NCBI RefSeq assembly: GCF_000376265.1
Contig: NZ_AQWU01000060.1
Coordinates: forward strand, 195-61,484
DNA length: 61,290 nt
Reading direction: 5' to 3'
DNA from: Thermus igniterrae ATCC 700962
GTDB taxonomy: Bacteria > Deinococcota > Deinococci > Deinococcales > Thermaceae
The notes under the pieces were generated by a model, which saw only the letters and a list, made by a program, of their open reading frames with translations, had not been told where the DNA came from and ran no database searches. A program made the position numbers and the translations under genes. Below, piece by piece: positions 26,132-34,095 of this stretch. The number at the start of each line of letters is the position of its first letter. Within the stretch, counting starts at the first letter, position 1.

Positions 26132-26996
26132 GCCGGAGGTCTTTGCCCTCCTCCCCCAGGGGGTGGAGGTGCGCCACCTGGACGAGCCCTGGCCCAAGGC
26201 CGCGGACTTCTTCCTTCCGCCCTTTGGCCAGGAGGAGGTGGTGCGGCAGGTCCTGGCCCAGGTGGAGGTGAGGGTGGTCCAGACCCTCTCCGCGGGGGTG
26301 GACTGGATCCTGCCCCTTGTGCCCCAGGGGGTGGTCCTCTGCGATGGTTCGGGGATCCACGATGTGCCCGTGGCCGAGTGGGTGGTGGCCCTGCTCCTGG
26401 CCCTCCTCAAGGACCTGCCCGGCTTCTGGCAGGCCCAGGGCCAAGGGCGCTGGGCTCCCCGGCAGCTTGCCGACCTCGAGGGCAAGACCATCCTCCTCCT
26501 GGGCTACGGCTCCATCGGTAAGGCGGTGGAGGAAAGGCTCAGGCCCTTCGGCGTGGAGCTCCTGCCCGTGGCCCGGCGCCCCCGCCCCGGGGTCTACACC
26601 CCCCAGGACCTCCCCCACCTTCTGCCCCGGGCGGACGCCGTGGTCCTCCTCCTGCCCCTCACCCCGGAGACCCGGGGGGTGGTGAACCGGGAGTTCCTGG
26701 CCCAGATGAGGCCCGGGGCCCTGCTCCTCAACGCCGGCCGGGGGGCCCTGGTGGAGACCGAGGCCCTCCTGGAGGCCCTGGAGGCGGGCCGGGTGCGCGC
26801 CGCCTTGGACGTGACCGACCCCGAACCCCTGCCCCCCGACCATCCCCTCTGGCGGGCCCCGGGGGTGGTGATCACCCCCCACGTGGCCGGCTTCTCCCAG
26901 GGCTTCGTCCAGCGGGCGGCCCGCTTCCTGGCCGAGCAGGTGGGGCGCTACCTCAGGGGAGAGCCCCTTTTGAACGTGGTCCAGGAGGGGTACTGA
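26106..26996 (+). CDS. D-isomer-specific 2-hydroxyacid dehydrogenase family protein
   Basis: The 296-residue protein begins with GTG inside the acetyltransferase gene (VRILAPRLRPEV). It has the NAD-binding ILLLGYGSIGKAV, the catalytic arginine region LLNAGRGALVETEAL, the glutamate in VTDPEPLPPDHPLW and the histidine in VVITPHVAGF. Family members reduce 2-oxoacids or glyoxylate/hydroxypyruvate, or act as phosphoglycerate dehydrogenases. The short N-domain argues against SerA. The stop overlaps the next ATG (TGATG). Confidence 0.9.
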   Translation: MRILAPRLRPEVFALLPQGVEVRHLDEPWPKAADFFLPPFGQEEVVRQVLAQVEVRVVQTLSAGVDWILPLVPQGVVLCDGSGIHDVPVAEWVVALLLALLKDLPGFWQAQGQGRWAPRQLADLEGKTILLLGYGSIGKAVEERLRPFGVELLPVARRPRPGVYTPQDLPHLLPRADAVVLLLPLTPETRGVVNREFLAQMRPGALLLNAGRGALVETEALLEALEAGRVRAALDVTDPEPLPPDHPLWRAPGVVITPHVAGFSQGFVQRAARFLAEQVGRYLRGEPLLNVVQEGY

Positions 26997-27217
26997 TGGA
27001 GGTGCGCCTGCACGGGGACCTGCGCCGCTACGGGGAGCGGCTTGAGGTGGAGGCCAAAACCCCCAAGGAGGCCCTCCTGCGCCTGGGCATACCCCTGGAG
27101 GAGGTCTGGCTCCTGGCCGTGGGGGAGCGGGTGGTGGAGCTGGAGGAGGAGGTGGAGGGTCCTTTGGAGGTCTTCCCCCCCATCGCCGGGGGTGGTATAC
27201 TTGAAGTCCTGCCGTAA
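26996..27217 (+). CDS. Small MoaD/ThiS-like beta-grasp protein with C-terminal tail
   Basis: The 73-residue protein has the size and strand pattern of the MoaD/ThiS sulfur-carrier family: MEVRLHGDLRRYG, EALLRLGIPLEEVWLLAVGERVV, then EVFPPIAGGG. Family members normally stop at the double glycine, which is adenylated and thiocarboxylated. Here six residues (ILEVLP) follow, so it needs processing or is not a carrier. It is coupled to the dehydrogenase gene by a TGATG junction. A -10 box for the next gene lies in its last codons. Confidence 0.75.
   Translation: MEVRLHGDLRRYGERLEVEAKTPKEALLRLGIPLEEVWLLAVGERVVELEEEVEGPLEVFPPIAGGGILEVLP
27196..27201 (+). promoter_or_regulatory. -10 box for the deoxyhypusine-synthase-like gene
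   Basis: TATACT inside the end of the MoaD-like gene would give a transcript with a leader of about 70 bases before the ATG at 27280, unlike the leaderless promoters nearby. AAAGGAGAAG precedes the ATG. Confidence 0.5.
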
Positions 27218-27279
27218 GGGGCAGGGGGCGCAGGAAGGGGGGAGTCGCCCGACGCCCACCCCGCGTAGAAAGGAGAAGC

Positions 27280-28302
27280 ATGCAGAAGAAAGACCTCCTC
27301 TCTACGCCCGTGGTCCCCATAGACATCAAGGCCTTTGACGCCGGACCCATCCTGGAGGCCATGGGCAAGACGGCCTTCCAGGCCCGGAACCTCCACCGGG
27401 CGGCGGAGATCTACCTGCGGATGCTGGAGGACGACGCCGCCGTCATCCTCACCCTGGCGGGGAGCCTGGTCTCCGCCGGCCAGGGCCTCATCGTCCACGA
27501 CCTCATCCGCAAGGGGCTGGTGGACGCCATCGTGGCCACGGGGGCCAACATCGTGGACCAGGACTTCTTTGAGGCCCTGGGCCACCGCCACTACCAGGGG
27601 GACCCCAAGGCCGACGACGAGACCCTGAGGCGCCTCTGGATTGACCGCATTTACGACACCTACATTGACGAGGAGGAGCTCCGCCACACCGACTACACCA
27701 TCGCCGAGATCGCCGACGGCCTGGAGCCCCGCCCCTACTCCAGCCGGGAGTTCATCTGGCACATGGGCCGCTACCTGGCCCAAAGGGGCCTGGGGGAGAA
27801 GAGCATCGTGCGGGCCGCCTACGAGGAGGGGGTGCCCATCTTCGTCCCCGCCTTCTCCGACTCCTCCGCGGGCTTCGGCCTGGTCTACCACCAGGTGAAA
27901 AACCCGAAGGCCCACGTGACCATTGACTCCGTGGCCGACTTCCGTGAGCTCACGGAGATCAAGCTCAAAGCCGGCACCACCGGCCTGGTCATGCTGGGGG
28001 GCGGGGTGCCCAAGAACTTCGCCCAGGACATCGTGGTGGCCGCGGAGGTCCTGGGCCACCAGGTGGAGATGCACAAGTACGCCATCCAGATCACCGTGGC
28101 CGATGAGCGCGACGGGGGGCTTTCCGGCTCCACCCTCTCCGAGGCGCAGAGCTGGGGCAAGGTGGACGCGGCCCTCTCCCAGATGGTCTTCGCCGAGGCC
28201 ACCCTGGCCTTCCCCCTCCTGGCCTCCTACGTGTGGCACCGGGCCCCTGCCCGGGCCAAGCGGCGCTACGCCGACCTCTTCCAGGCCGAGGCGGTGCGCT
28301 AA
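27280..28302 (+). CDS. Deoxyhypusine synthase family protein
   Basis: The 340-residue protein is a full-length homologue of deoxyhypusine synthase, with AAVILTLAGSLVSAGQ, IVATGANIVDQDF, the NAD-site region GTTGLVMLGGGVPKN and the active-site SEAQSWGKVD with K294, the lysine that carries the aminobutyl group in the eukaryotic enzyme. Bacteria make no hypusine, so it more probably transfers an aminobutyl group between polyamines (homospermidine-synthase-like), which fits the unusual polyamines of Thermus. It is followed by a perfect hairpin. Confidence 0.88.
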   Translation: MQKKDLLSTPVVPIDIKAFDAGPILEAMGKTAFQARNLHRAAEIYLRMLEDDAAVILTLAGSLVSAGQGLIVHDLIRKGLVDAIVATGANIVDQDFFEALGHRHYQGDPKADDETLRRLWIDRIYDTYIDEEELRHTDYTIAEIADGLEPRPYSSREFIWHMGRYLAQRGLGEKSIVRAAYEEGVPIFVPAFSDSSAGFGLVYHQVKNPKAHVTIDSVADFRELTEIKLKAGTTGLVMLGGGVPKNFAQDIVVAAEVLGHQVEMHKYAIQITVADERDGGLSGSTLSEAQSWGKVDAALSQMVFAEATLAFPLLASYVWHRAPARAKRRYADLFQAEAVR

Positions 28303-28315
28303 ACCCCCCATCGTG

Positions 28316-28340
28316 CCCCCCGGGCCCTGAGCCCGGGGGG
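28316..28340 (+). terminator. Hairpin terminator after the deoxyhypusine-synthase-like gene
   Basis: CCCCCCGGGC-CCTGA-GCCCGGGGGG is a perfect 10-bp stem with a 5-base loop, 13 bases after the stop codon. Only a short TATCGTCT follows, so termination efficiency is uncertain. Confidence 0.7.
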
Positions 28341-28371
28341 TATCGTCTGGACCAGTACCCCCCTCTTTTGG

Positions 28372-28377
28372 TACACT
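28372..28377 (+). promoter_or_regulatory. Leaderless -10 box of the methyltransferase-TPR-DUF2325 gene
   Basis: TACACT lies eight bases before the ATG at 28386. TGGACC, 18 bases upstream of it, is a possible -35. No Shine-Dalgarno is present. Confidence 0.6.
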
Positions 28378-28385
28378 CCCGGCAA

Positions 28386-31145
28386 ATGCCCGACGAGCTA
28401 AAGCTGTACCTGAAGGAGCGGTTTGGGGTCTTGGGGCCGGTCTCCCCGGGCCGCTTTGAGGCGGAGCTGGCCAAACGGGTGGGAAGCCCTGCCAAACGGG
28501 AGCCCCTCCTCCGGGCCTGGCGGGCCTACCTGGGGGGCGGGGGGCAGGAGGCGGTGCGAAGTTTTTACCGGGAGGTGCTCCGGGTGCCCAGGGGAGAGGC
28601 CCTGGTCTACGGCATGCACCTGCCCTTTCTGGAGTTCTACGCCCGGGAGGTGCCTCCCCGGGTGGAGGGGCGGGTCCTGGAGGTGGGGGCCTTCACCGGG
28701 GCCCTGGTGGGCTATCTGCAGCGCAAGCGCCCCGAGCTCTCCTGGCACGCCCTGGACGGGGTGGCCGAGGCGGTGGAGGTGGGGCGGCGGCGGGTGCCCG
28801 AGGTCACCTGGCACCTGGGCTGGGCCGAGGAGGTGGAGCTTCCTCCCTTTGACACCCTTTTGCTCCTTTCCGTGTTCCCCGAGGGGAGGGTGGACCAGGG
28901 GATGGAAAGCCGCCTCGAGGCCGAGGCCTTCTGGAAGCGCTTCGCCTTTTTTGAGCGCCTCCCCCTCTTGGCCAGGCTCCTGCGGCCCGGGGGGCTTCTC
29001 GTTTACGGCCACGGCCCCTTCCTGGGCAAGAGCCCCGAAGGGGTGGAGGAGGGCCTGGTGCGCCTGGGCTTCACTCAGGTGGAGCGGGTGGGGGAGGGGG
29101 AGTACTTCCTCGTCCTGGGGCGGCGGCCTGAGGTGCTGGAGGCCACGGCCTGGGAGGAGGCCGAGTTCCCGGAGGAGGAAACGCCCCTTCCCGTGCTGGT
29201 CCAGGGGGCTGACCTTACCGAGGTGCGGGCCCTTCTGGAGGCGGGACGCTACGCCGAGGTGCTGGCCCGCCTGCCCGAGGCGGCTTCGGGGGAGGCCGCC
29301 TACCTCCGGGGGCGGGCCCTTTTCGCCCTCTCCCGCCACGCGGAGGCCGAGGAGGCCCTGCGGGCGGCCATGAGCGAGGAGGCGGAGGACCTGCGGGCCC
29401 TGGTCCTGGTGGAGCTCGGGGAGTACGAGCGGGCCAAGGCCCGCCTCGAGGCCCTGGCGGGACGGGGCGGGCGGTACCGGCTCTACCTGGGCCGGGTCTA
29501 CCTGGCCCAGGGGCGCTACGCGGACGCCCTGCGCCAGTTCGTGGAGTCGGGGCTTCCCGAGGCTGAGGGGTACGTGCGGGAGGCCCTGGAGCGCATCACC
29601 GAGCGCATGCGCCGCTTCGCCAAGGAGGGGGAGTGGGCCGAGGTGAGCCGCCGGGCGGAGTTCGTGGAGGACCTGGCCCCGGGCCTCCTCACCCGGGAGA
29701 TGCTCCGCCTGGGGCTCAAGGCCGCCCTCCTCCAGGGGCTTTTTGCCCGGGCGGAGCGCTACGCCCGCAGGCTTGCCGACCTGGACGAGGCGGAGGGCTT
29801 TTTGGGCCTGGCCCTGGCCGCCTTAAGGGTGCGTTCCCCCCTGGACCTCCGGGGGCAGGAGGACCTCAAGCCCCTGGAGCCCTACCTCACCGAGGCCCTG
29901 GCCCGGGCGGAGATCCCCGAGGCCCTCCTCCTCCTGGGCATGTTGCGGCGGGGAGAGGGGCGGTTTCGCGAGGCCCTCTACCTCCTGGAGCGGGCGGCGC
30001 GGCACGGGGAAGGGGAGGTGGCGGGCCTGGCCTTCCACCACCTGGCGGAGGTGAAGCGGGCCCTGAGGCGTCCCTTACGGGAGGTCCTGGGGGACCACAA
30101 GCGGGCCCACGCCCTCAGGGCCTACCCGGCCCCCTACCTCTTCCGCCTGGCCCAGGAGGCCCTCAAGGGGGGCGAGGAGGTGCTGGCCCGGGAGCTCCTC
30201 TCCCGGGCCCGGGACGCGGGGCTTCAGGAGGTGGCGGAGGAGGACCTTTTGGGGCTTCTGGCCCTGTTGGAGAGGCTGGAGGGGCCCTGGGCGGCCTTTA
30301 GCGTCCTCTACCAGGCCCTGGGCCACACCCCCGGGCCCCCCCTGGAGCTTTTGGCCCTGGCCTACCGGCTCTCCCGTTCCTTCCGGGAAAGCCCCGAGGC
30401 CCAGGCGGTGCGCGGCCAGTACCTGGCCGCCCTCCACGGGGCGGGGCGGAAGGAGGAGGCGGAAAGCCTCCTCCTGGAGGAACTTAAGGCCAACCCCCAG
30501 GCCCTGGAGGTCCTCTTTGACCTGGCGGAGCACTACGAGGCCCAGGGGAACTGGCGCCTGGCCGCCGAGTACTGGCAGAAGGCCCTGGAGGTGGCCCTCT
30601 ACCGGGAAAAGGACCTGGAGCTGGCCCGGGAGGTGTTGCGCAACCTCCTCTTCCTCCGGCCCCACGACGAGAGCCTGGCCCTTTACCTGGAGGAGCTTAA
30701 GGCGGTGGGGCAGGGCCTCAGCGCCTTGGGCGAGGAGGTGCGGGCCCTGCCCGAGGCCCCCCAGGAGCTCCTGGAGGAGGCCCTGCCCCAGTTCCACGGG
30801 GAGCACCTCCTGGTGGTGGGGGGGCACACCCAGCTCCGCAGCCGCCTGGTGCCCTTCCTGGAGGCCCGGGGCCTTAGGGTGGACTGGTACGACGCCGACA
30901 GCGCCGGGGTGGGGAAGGAGGCCCTGAGGCGCATCCAGAACCGCCTGGAGAAGGCCCACGGCCTGATGATCGTCTCCAGCTACGTGGGCCACGACCTCTC
31001 CGAGCCGGTGCGCCTCGAGGCCGAGCGCCTGGGAGTCCCGGTCTACGTTATCCCCGGCCGCGCCCGGGGAGCCACGGGTTTCCTGCGGGCCCTGAAGCTC
31101 TTCGCCCCCGAGCTCTTCAAAAAGGCCCTCAAGGGGGTACAGTAG
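28386..31145 (+). CDS. Methyltransferase-like/TPR/DUF2325 three-part protein
   Basis: The 919-residue protein has no signal peptide. Residues about 90-260 look like a class I SAM-dependent methyltransferase: VEGRVLEVGAFTGALVGYLQ (motif I near 99-105), an LDGVAEAVEVG motif, FDTLLLLSVFPEG and RLLRPGGLLVYG. Residues about 280-790 are TPR-like helical repeats. Residues about 807-919 match DUF2325: HLLVVGGHTQLRSRL, DADSAGVGKEALRRI, LMIVSSYVGHD and VYVIPGRARGATGFLRAL. I know no described protein with this combination. It lies five bases upstream of mqnD. Confidence 0.82.
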   Translation: MPDELKLYLKERFGVLGPVSPGRFEAELAKRVGSPAKREPLLRAWRAYLGGGGQEAVRSFYREVLRVPRGEALVYGMHLPFLEFYAREVPPRVEGRVLEVGAFTGALVGYLQRKRPELSWHALDGVAEAVEVGRRRVPEVTWHLGWAEEVELPPFDTLLLLSVFPEGRVDQGMESRLEAEAFWKRFAFFERLPLLARLLRPGGLLVYGHGPFLGKSPEGVEEGLVRLGFTQVERVGEGEYFLVLGRRPEVLEATAWEEAEFPEEETPLPVLVQGADLTEVRALLEAGRYAEVLARLPEAASGEAAYLRGRALFALSRHAEAEEALRAAMSEEAEDLRALVLVELGEYERAKARLEALAGRGGRYRLYLGRVYLAQGRYADALRQFVESGLPEAEGYVREALERITERMRRFAKEGEWAEVSRRAEFVEDLAPGLLTREMLRLGLKAALLQGLFARAERYARRLADLDEAEGFLGLALAALRVRSPLDLRGQEDLKPLEPYLTEALARAEIPEALLLLGMLRRGEGRFREALYLLERAARHGEGEVAGLAFHHLAEVKRALRRPLREVLGDHKRAHALRAYPAPYLFRLAQEALKGGEEVLARELLSRARDAGLQEVAEEDLLGLLALLERLEGPWAAFSVLYQALGHTPGPPLELLALAYRLSRSFRESPEAQAVRGQYLAALHGAGRKEEAESLLLEELKANPQALEVLFDLAEHYEAQGNWRLAAEYWQKALEVALYREKDLELAREVLRNLLFLRPHDESLALYLEELKAVGQGLSALGEEVRALPEAPQELLEEALPQFHGEHLLVVGGHTQLRSRLVPFLEARGLRVDWYDADSAGVGKEALRRIQNRLEKAHGLMIVSSYVGHDLSEPVRLEAERLGVPVYVIPGRARGATGFLRALKLFAPELFKKALKGVQ
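31138..31143 (+). promoter_or_regulatory. Putative leaderless -10 box of mqnD
   Basis: TACAGT overlaps the last codons and stop of the preceding gene and is seven bases before the ATG at 31151. Confidence 0.45.
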
Positions 31146-31150
31146 GCCCT

Positions 31151-31969
31151 ATGGAGGCGCTTAAGCTGGGCTACTCCCCCTGCCCCAACGACACCTTCAT
31201 CTTCTACGCCCTGGCCCACGGCCTGGTCCCCAGCCCCAGGCCGGTGGAGCCCGTGCTGGAGGACGTGGAGACCCTAAACCGCTGGGCCCTGGAGGGCCGG
31301 CTTCCCCTCACCAAGCTCTCCTACGCCGCCTACGGCCGGGTGCGGGACCGCTACGTGGCCCTGAGGAGCGGGGGGGCCCTGGGCCGGGGGGTGGGACCCT
31401 TGGTGGTGGCCCGGCGCCCCCTGCGGAGCCTGGAGGGGGTGCGGGTGGCCATCCCCGGGCAGAACACCACGGCCTACCTCCTCCTTTCCCTCTACGCCAC
31501 GGGCTTCCACCCCCTGGAGGTGCGCTACGACCAGATCCTGCCCCTGGTGGCCGCAGGGGAGGTGGAGGCGGGCCTCATCATCCACGAAAGCCGCTTCACC
31601 TACCCCCAGTACGGCCTGGAAAAGGTGGTGGACCTGGGGGCGTGGTGGGAGGAGGCCACGGGGCTTCCCCTGCCCCTGGGGGCCATCCTGGCCCGGCGGG
31701 ACCTGGGGGAGGGGCTCATCCGGGCCCTGGACGAGGCGGTGCGGCGGAGCCTGGAATACGCCCAGGCCCATCCCCAAAAGACCCTGCCCTACCTGAAGGC
31801 CCACGCCCAGGAGCTCTCCGAGGAGGTCATCTGGGCCCACGTGCGCACCTACGTGAACGCGTTCAGCCTCGAGGTGGGGGAGGAGGGGGAGAGGGCCGTG
31901 CGGCGGCTTTTCGCCGAGGCCGAGGCCCGGGGGCTCCTTCCCCCCTCCGCCGAGCCCCTCTTTTTGTAG
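31151..31969 (+). CDS. mqnD: 1,4-dihydroxy-6-naphthoate synthase MqnD
   Basis: The 272-residue protein has the family hallmark LGYSPCPNDTFIFYAL near the N-terminus, TKLSYAAYG, a VAIPGQNTTAYLLLSL segment and LIIHESRFTYPQYGL. MqnD makes 1,4-dihydroxy-6-naphthoate from cyclic dehypoxanthinylfutalosine in the futalosine route to menaquinone, the route used by Thermus. The T. thermophilus enzyme has a solved structure and is followed, as here, by a CRP-family gene. Confidence 0.95.
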   Translation: MEALKLGYSPCPNDTFIFYALAHGLVPSPRPVEPVLEDVETLNRWALEGRLPLTKLSYAAYGRVRDRYVALRSGGALGRGVGPLVVARRPLRSLEGVRVAIPGQNTTAYLLLSLYATGFHPLEVRYDQILPLVAAGEVEAGLIIHESRFTYPQYGLEKVVDLGAWWEEATGLPLPLGAILARRDLGEGLIRALDEAVRRSLEYAQAHPQKTLPYLKAHAQELSEEVIWAHVRTYVNAFSLEVGEEGERAVRRLFAEAEARGLLPPSAEPLFL

Positions 31970-31972
31970 ACT
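31967..31972 (+). promoter_or_regulatory. Leaderless -10 box of the CRP-family regulator gene
   Basis: TAGACT, sharing its TAG with the mqnD stop codon, is followed by CAGGGC and the ATG at 31979. Confidence 0.65.
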
Positions 31973-31978
31973 CAGGGC

Positions 31979-32602
31979 ATGTTCCAGGAGCTTCCCCTCG
32001 AGGCCCGGCGGGAGGCGGCCCGAGTCTTCCAGCCCCTCCGGGTGCGGCGGGGGGCCGTCCTCTACGCCTTGGGGGACCGGGTGGAGGGGGTCTACCTGGT
32101 GCGGGAGGGCCTGGTTTGGCTGGAAGGCCCCCGGTCCCCCGCCGGGGAGCCTGCCACCTTGGGGGTGGTGGGCCCCGGGGAGCTTCTGGGGGAGGAGGCC
32201 CTGGTGGGGGAGGGGAGGCGCACCCACGGGGCCACGGCCCTCACCTACGCCGAGCTCCTCTTCGCCCCCACGGAGGCCCTTGCCCCCCTGCGGGAGTTTC
32301 CCCAGGTGGAGCGCTTCCTCCTCGGCGCCCTCTACGCCCGGCTCAAGGCGGTGGAGGAGCGGCTTTGGGAGGTGCGCCACCTCTCCGTGGCCCAGCGCCT
32401 GGCCCGCCTCCTCCTGCGGCTTGCCGCGGCGGGGGAGGTGGCCTTTTCCCACCAGGACCTGGCCCACATGGTGGGGGCCACCCGGGAGACGGTGACCAAG
32501 CTCCTGGGGGAGTGGGCCCTCCTGGGGGTGGTGGACCTGGGGTACCGCCGGGTGGAGATCCGCGACCGGGAGGCCCTTGCCCGGCTGGCGGAAGCGCTTT
32601 AG
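31979..32602 (+). CDS. CRP/FNR-family transcriptional regulator
   Basis: The 207-residue protein has an N-terminal cyclic-nucleotide-binding-like barrel (VRRGAVLYALGDRVEGVYLVREGLV, VVGPGELLGEEALVG), a long dimerisation helix, and a winged HTH with VAFSHQDLAHMVGATRETVTKLLGEW. No cysteine cluster for an FeS sensor is visible, so it is not a classical FNR. The effector is unknown. Its position next to mqnD matches a CRP-family gene I recall in T. thermophilus. It probably has its own leaderless transcript. Confidence 0.92.
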   Translation: MFQELPLEARREAARVFQPLRVRRGAVLYALGDRVEGVYLVREGLVWLEGPRSPAGEPATLGVVGPGELLGEEALVGEGRRTHGATALTYAELLFAPTEALAPLREFPQVERFLLGALYARLKAVEERLWEVRHLSVAQRLARLLLRLAAAGEVAFSHQDLAHMVGATRETVTKLLGEWALLGVVDLGYRRVEIRDREALARLAEAL

Positions 32603-32605
32603 GCT
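32600..32605 (+). promoter_or_regulatory. Putative leaderless -10 box of bshC
   Basis: TAGGCT shares its TAG with the stop codon of the CRP-family gene and is seven bases before the bshC ATG. Confidence 0.5.
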
Positions 32606-32612
32606 TTGAAGC

Positions 32613-34067
32613 ATGGAAACCCTCCTCCTGGCCCAGCTCCTGGGCCTGCCCCAGGGGGAAGCGGCCTTAAGGGAACGCCTGGGCCGGGCGGGGCATCCTG
32701 GCCTTCTGCCGGCCCTCTCCGCCTACCTCAGGCGCCTGGGGGCCCCGCAGGCCTCCCTGGCCGCCCTGGGGCGCCTGGCCCGGGGGGCGGTGGTCACGGG
32801 GCAGCAGGCGGGGCTTCTGGGAGGCCCTGCCCTCACCTTCTACAAGGCCCACACCGCCTTGGGCCTGGCGGAGGGGGTGGGGGCGGCCGGGGTCTTCTGG
32901 GTGGCCTCCCAGGACCACGACGTGGAAGAGGTGCGCCACCTCCACCTCCTGGAGGAGGAGGCGGTCCGCACCCTCTCCCTGCCCCTGCCCCCCCTTCCCG
33001 CCGGGCGCATCCCCCTGGCCCCTTACCGCGAGGCCCTGGGGGGCTTTCTGGGTCCCTGGGCCCGGGACTCGAGGGTGGCCTATGCCCTGGAAGGCGAGAC
33101 CCTTTCCGAGTTCTTCGCCCGCCTGCTCCTGGCCTTCATGGGGGAGCGGGGCCTCCTGCCCTTTGACCCCATGGCCCCGGAGCTCGCCCCCCTTTTCCAG
33201 GAGGTGCTGGAGCGGGAGCTTTCTGACCCCCTGGCCAGCGCCCAGGCCATCAACCAGGAGGCCGAGCGCATCCAGGCCCTGGGGGGAAAGCCTCCCCTGA
33301 AGCGCAAGCCCGGGGCCACCAACCTCTTCCTGGAGACGGACGCCCGCCGGCTCCTCTTCTACCAGGAGGGAGCCTTCACCGACGGGGTAAGGCGGTATAC
33401 CCGGAAGGAGCTTTTGGAGCTCCTGCGGGCCGATCCCACCCGCTTGACCCCGGCGGCGGGGCTGAGGCCGGTCTTCCAGGACTGGGTCCTCCCCACCGCC
33501 GGCTTCGTGGTGGGCCCCAACGAGTTTCGCTATGTGGCCGAGCTTTCCCAGGTCTACCGCCTCTACGGCCTGGAGGTGCCCGCCCTCTTCCTGCGCCTGC
33601 AGGGCGTGGTGCTGGAGCCCCCCACGGCCCGCATCTTGGGGAAGTACCGCCTGGAGCCCTGGGCCTTCCTGGAGCGGGGGGAGGCGGCCTTCCTGGACGC
33701 GGTGCGCCCCCTCCTCCAGGGCTACGGGGAGGTGGAGGCCGAGCTTTCCCGGCTTCTCGCGGAGGCCCAGGCCCTGGCTGAGAAGGCCCAGCGCCTAGAC
33801 CCCACCCTGGAGCGGCCCTTCCGCCGCTTCCGCGCAAGGCTTCAGGGGGAGGGGGAGAGGCTTTTGCGCAAGCTCCTCCGTTCCCGCCTGGGCCAAGACG
33901 CCCTTCTCCTGCACCACCTAGAACGGCTTAAGCGCCACCTCCTTCCCCTGGGCCTGCCCCAGGAGCGGGTCTATCCCTTCGCCATGTACGCCCTGCGCCA
34001 CCCCGAGGCCCTGGGGCGGCTGGCGGAGGCGCCCTTTTTGGGCAGGGCCACCCTGGTCCTGGGATAG
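32613..34067 (+). CDS. bshC: Bacillithiol biosynthesis cysteine-adding enzyme BshC
   Basis: The 484-residue protein carries the BshC signatures VVTGQQAGLLGGPALTFYKA, VFWVASQDHDVEEVRHL and VLPTAGFVVGPNEFRYVAEL, and a C-terminal coiled coil before the final LERLKRHLLPLGLPQERVYPF segment. BshC adds cysteine to glucosaminyl-malate, the last step in making bacillithiol, the low-molecular-weight thiol of Thermus and Bacillus. bshA and bshB are not in the window. Confidence 0.94.
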   Translation: METLLLAQLLGLPQGEAALRERLGRAGHPGLLPALSAYLRRLGAPQASLAALGRLARGAVVTGQQAGLLGGPALTFYKAHTALGLAEGVGAAGVFWVASQDHDVEEVRHLHLLEEEAVRTLSLPLPPLPAGRIPLAPYREALGGFLGPWARDSRVAYALEGETLSEFFARLLLAFMGERGLLPFDPMAPELAPLFQEVLERELSDPLASAQAINQEAERIQALGGKPPLKRKPGATNLFLETDARRLLFYQEGAFTDGVRRYTRKELLELLRADPTRLTPAAGLRPVFQDWVLPTAGFVVGPNEFRYVAELSQVYRLYGLEVPALFLRLQGVVLEPPTARILGKYRLEPWAFLERGEAAFLDAVRPLLQGYGEVEAELSRLLAEAQALAEKAQRLDPTLERPFRRFRARLQGEGERLLRKLLRSRLGQDALLLHHLERLKRHLLPLGLPQERVYPFAMYALRHPEALGRLAEAPFLGRATLVLG

Positions 34068-34095
34068 GTGGGGGTGTAGAGTGGGGCTTAGGGGT

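Noticed and set aside
24251-26491. 746-codon open frame antisense to gdhB and the GNAT/dehydrogenase genes
   Set aside because: Its composition is the shadow of G/C-ending codons, and the plus-strand genes under it have complete catalytic motifs.
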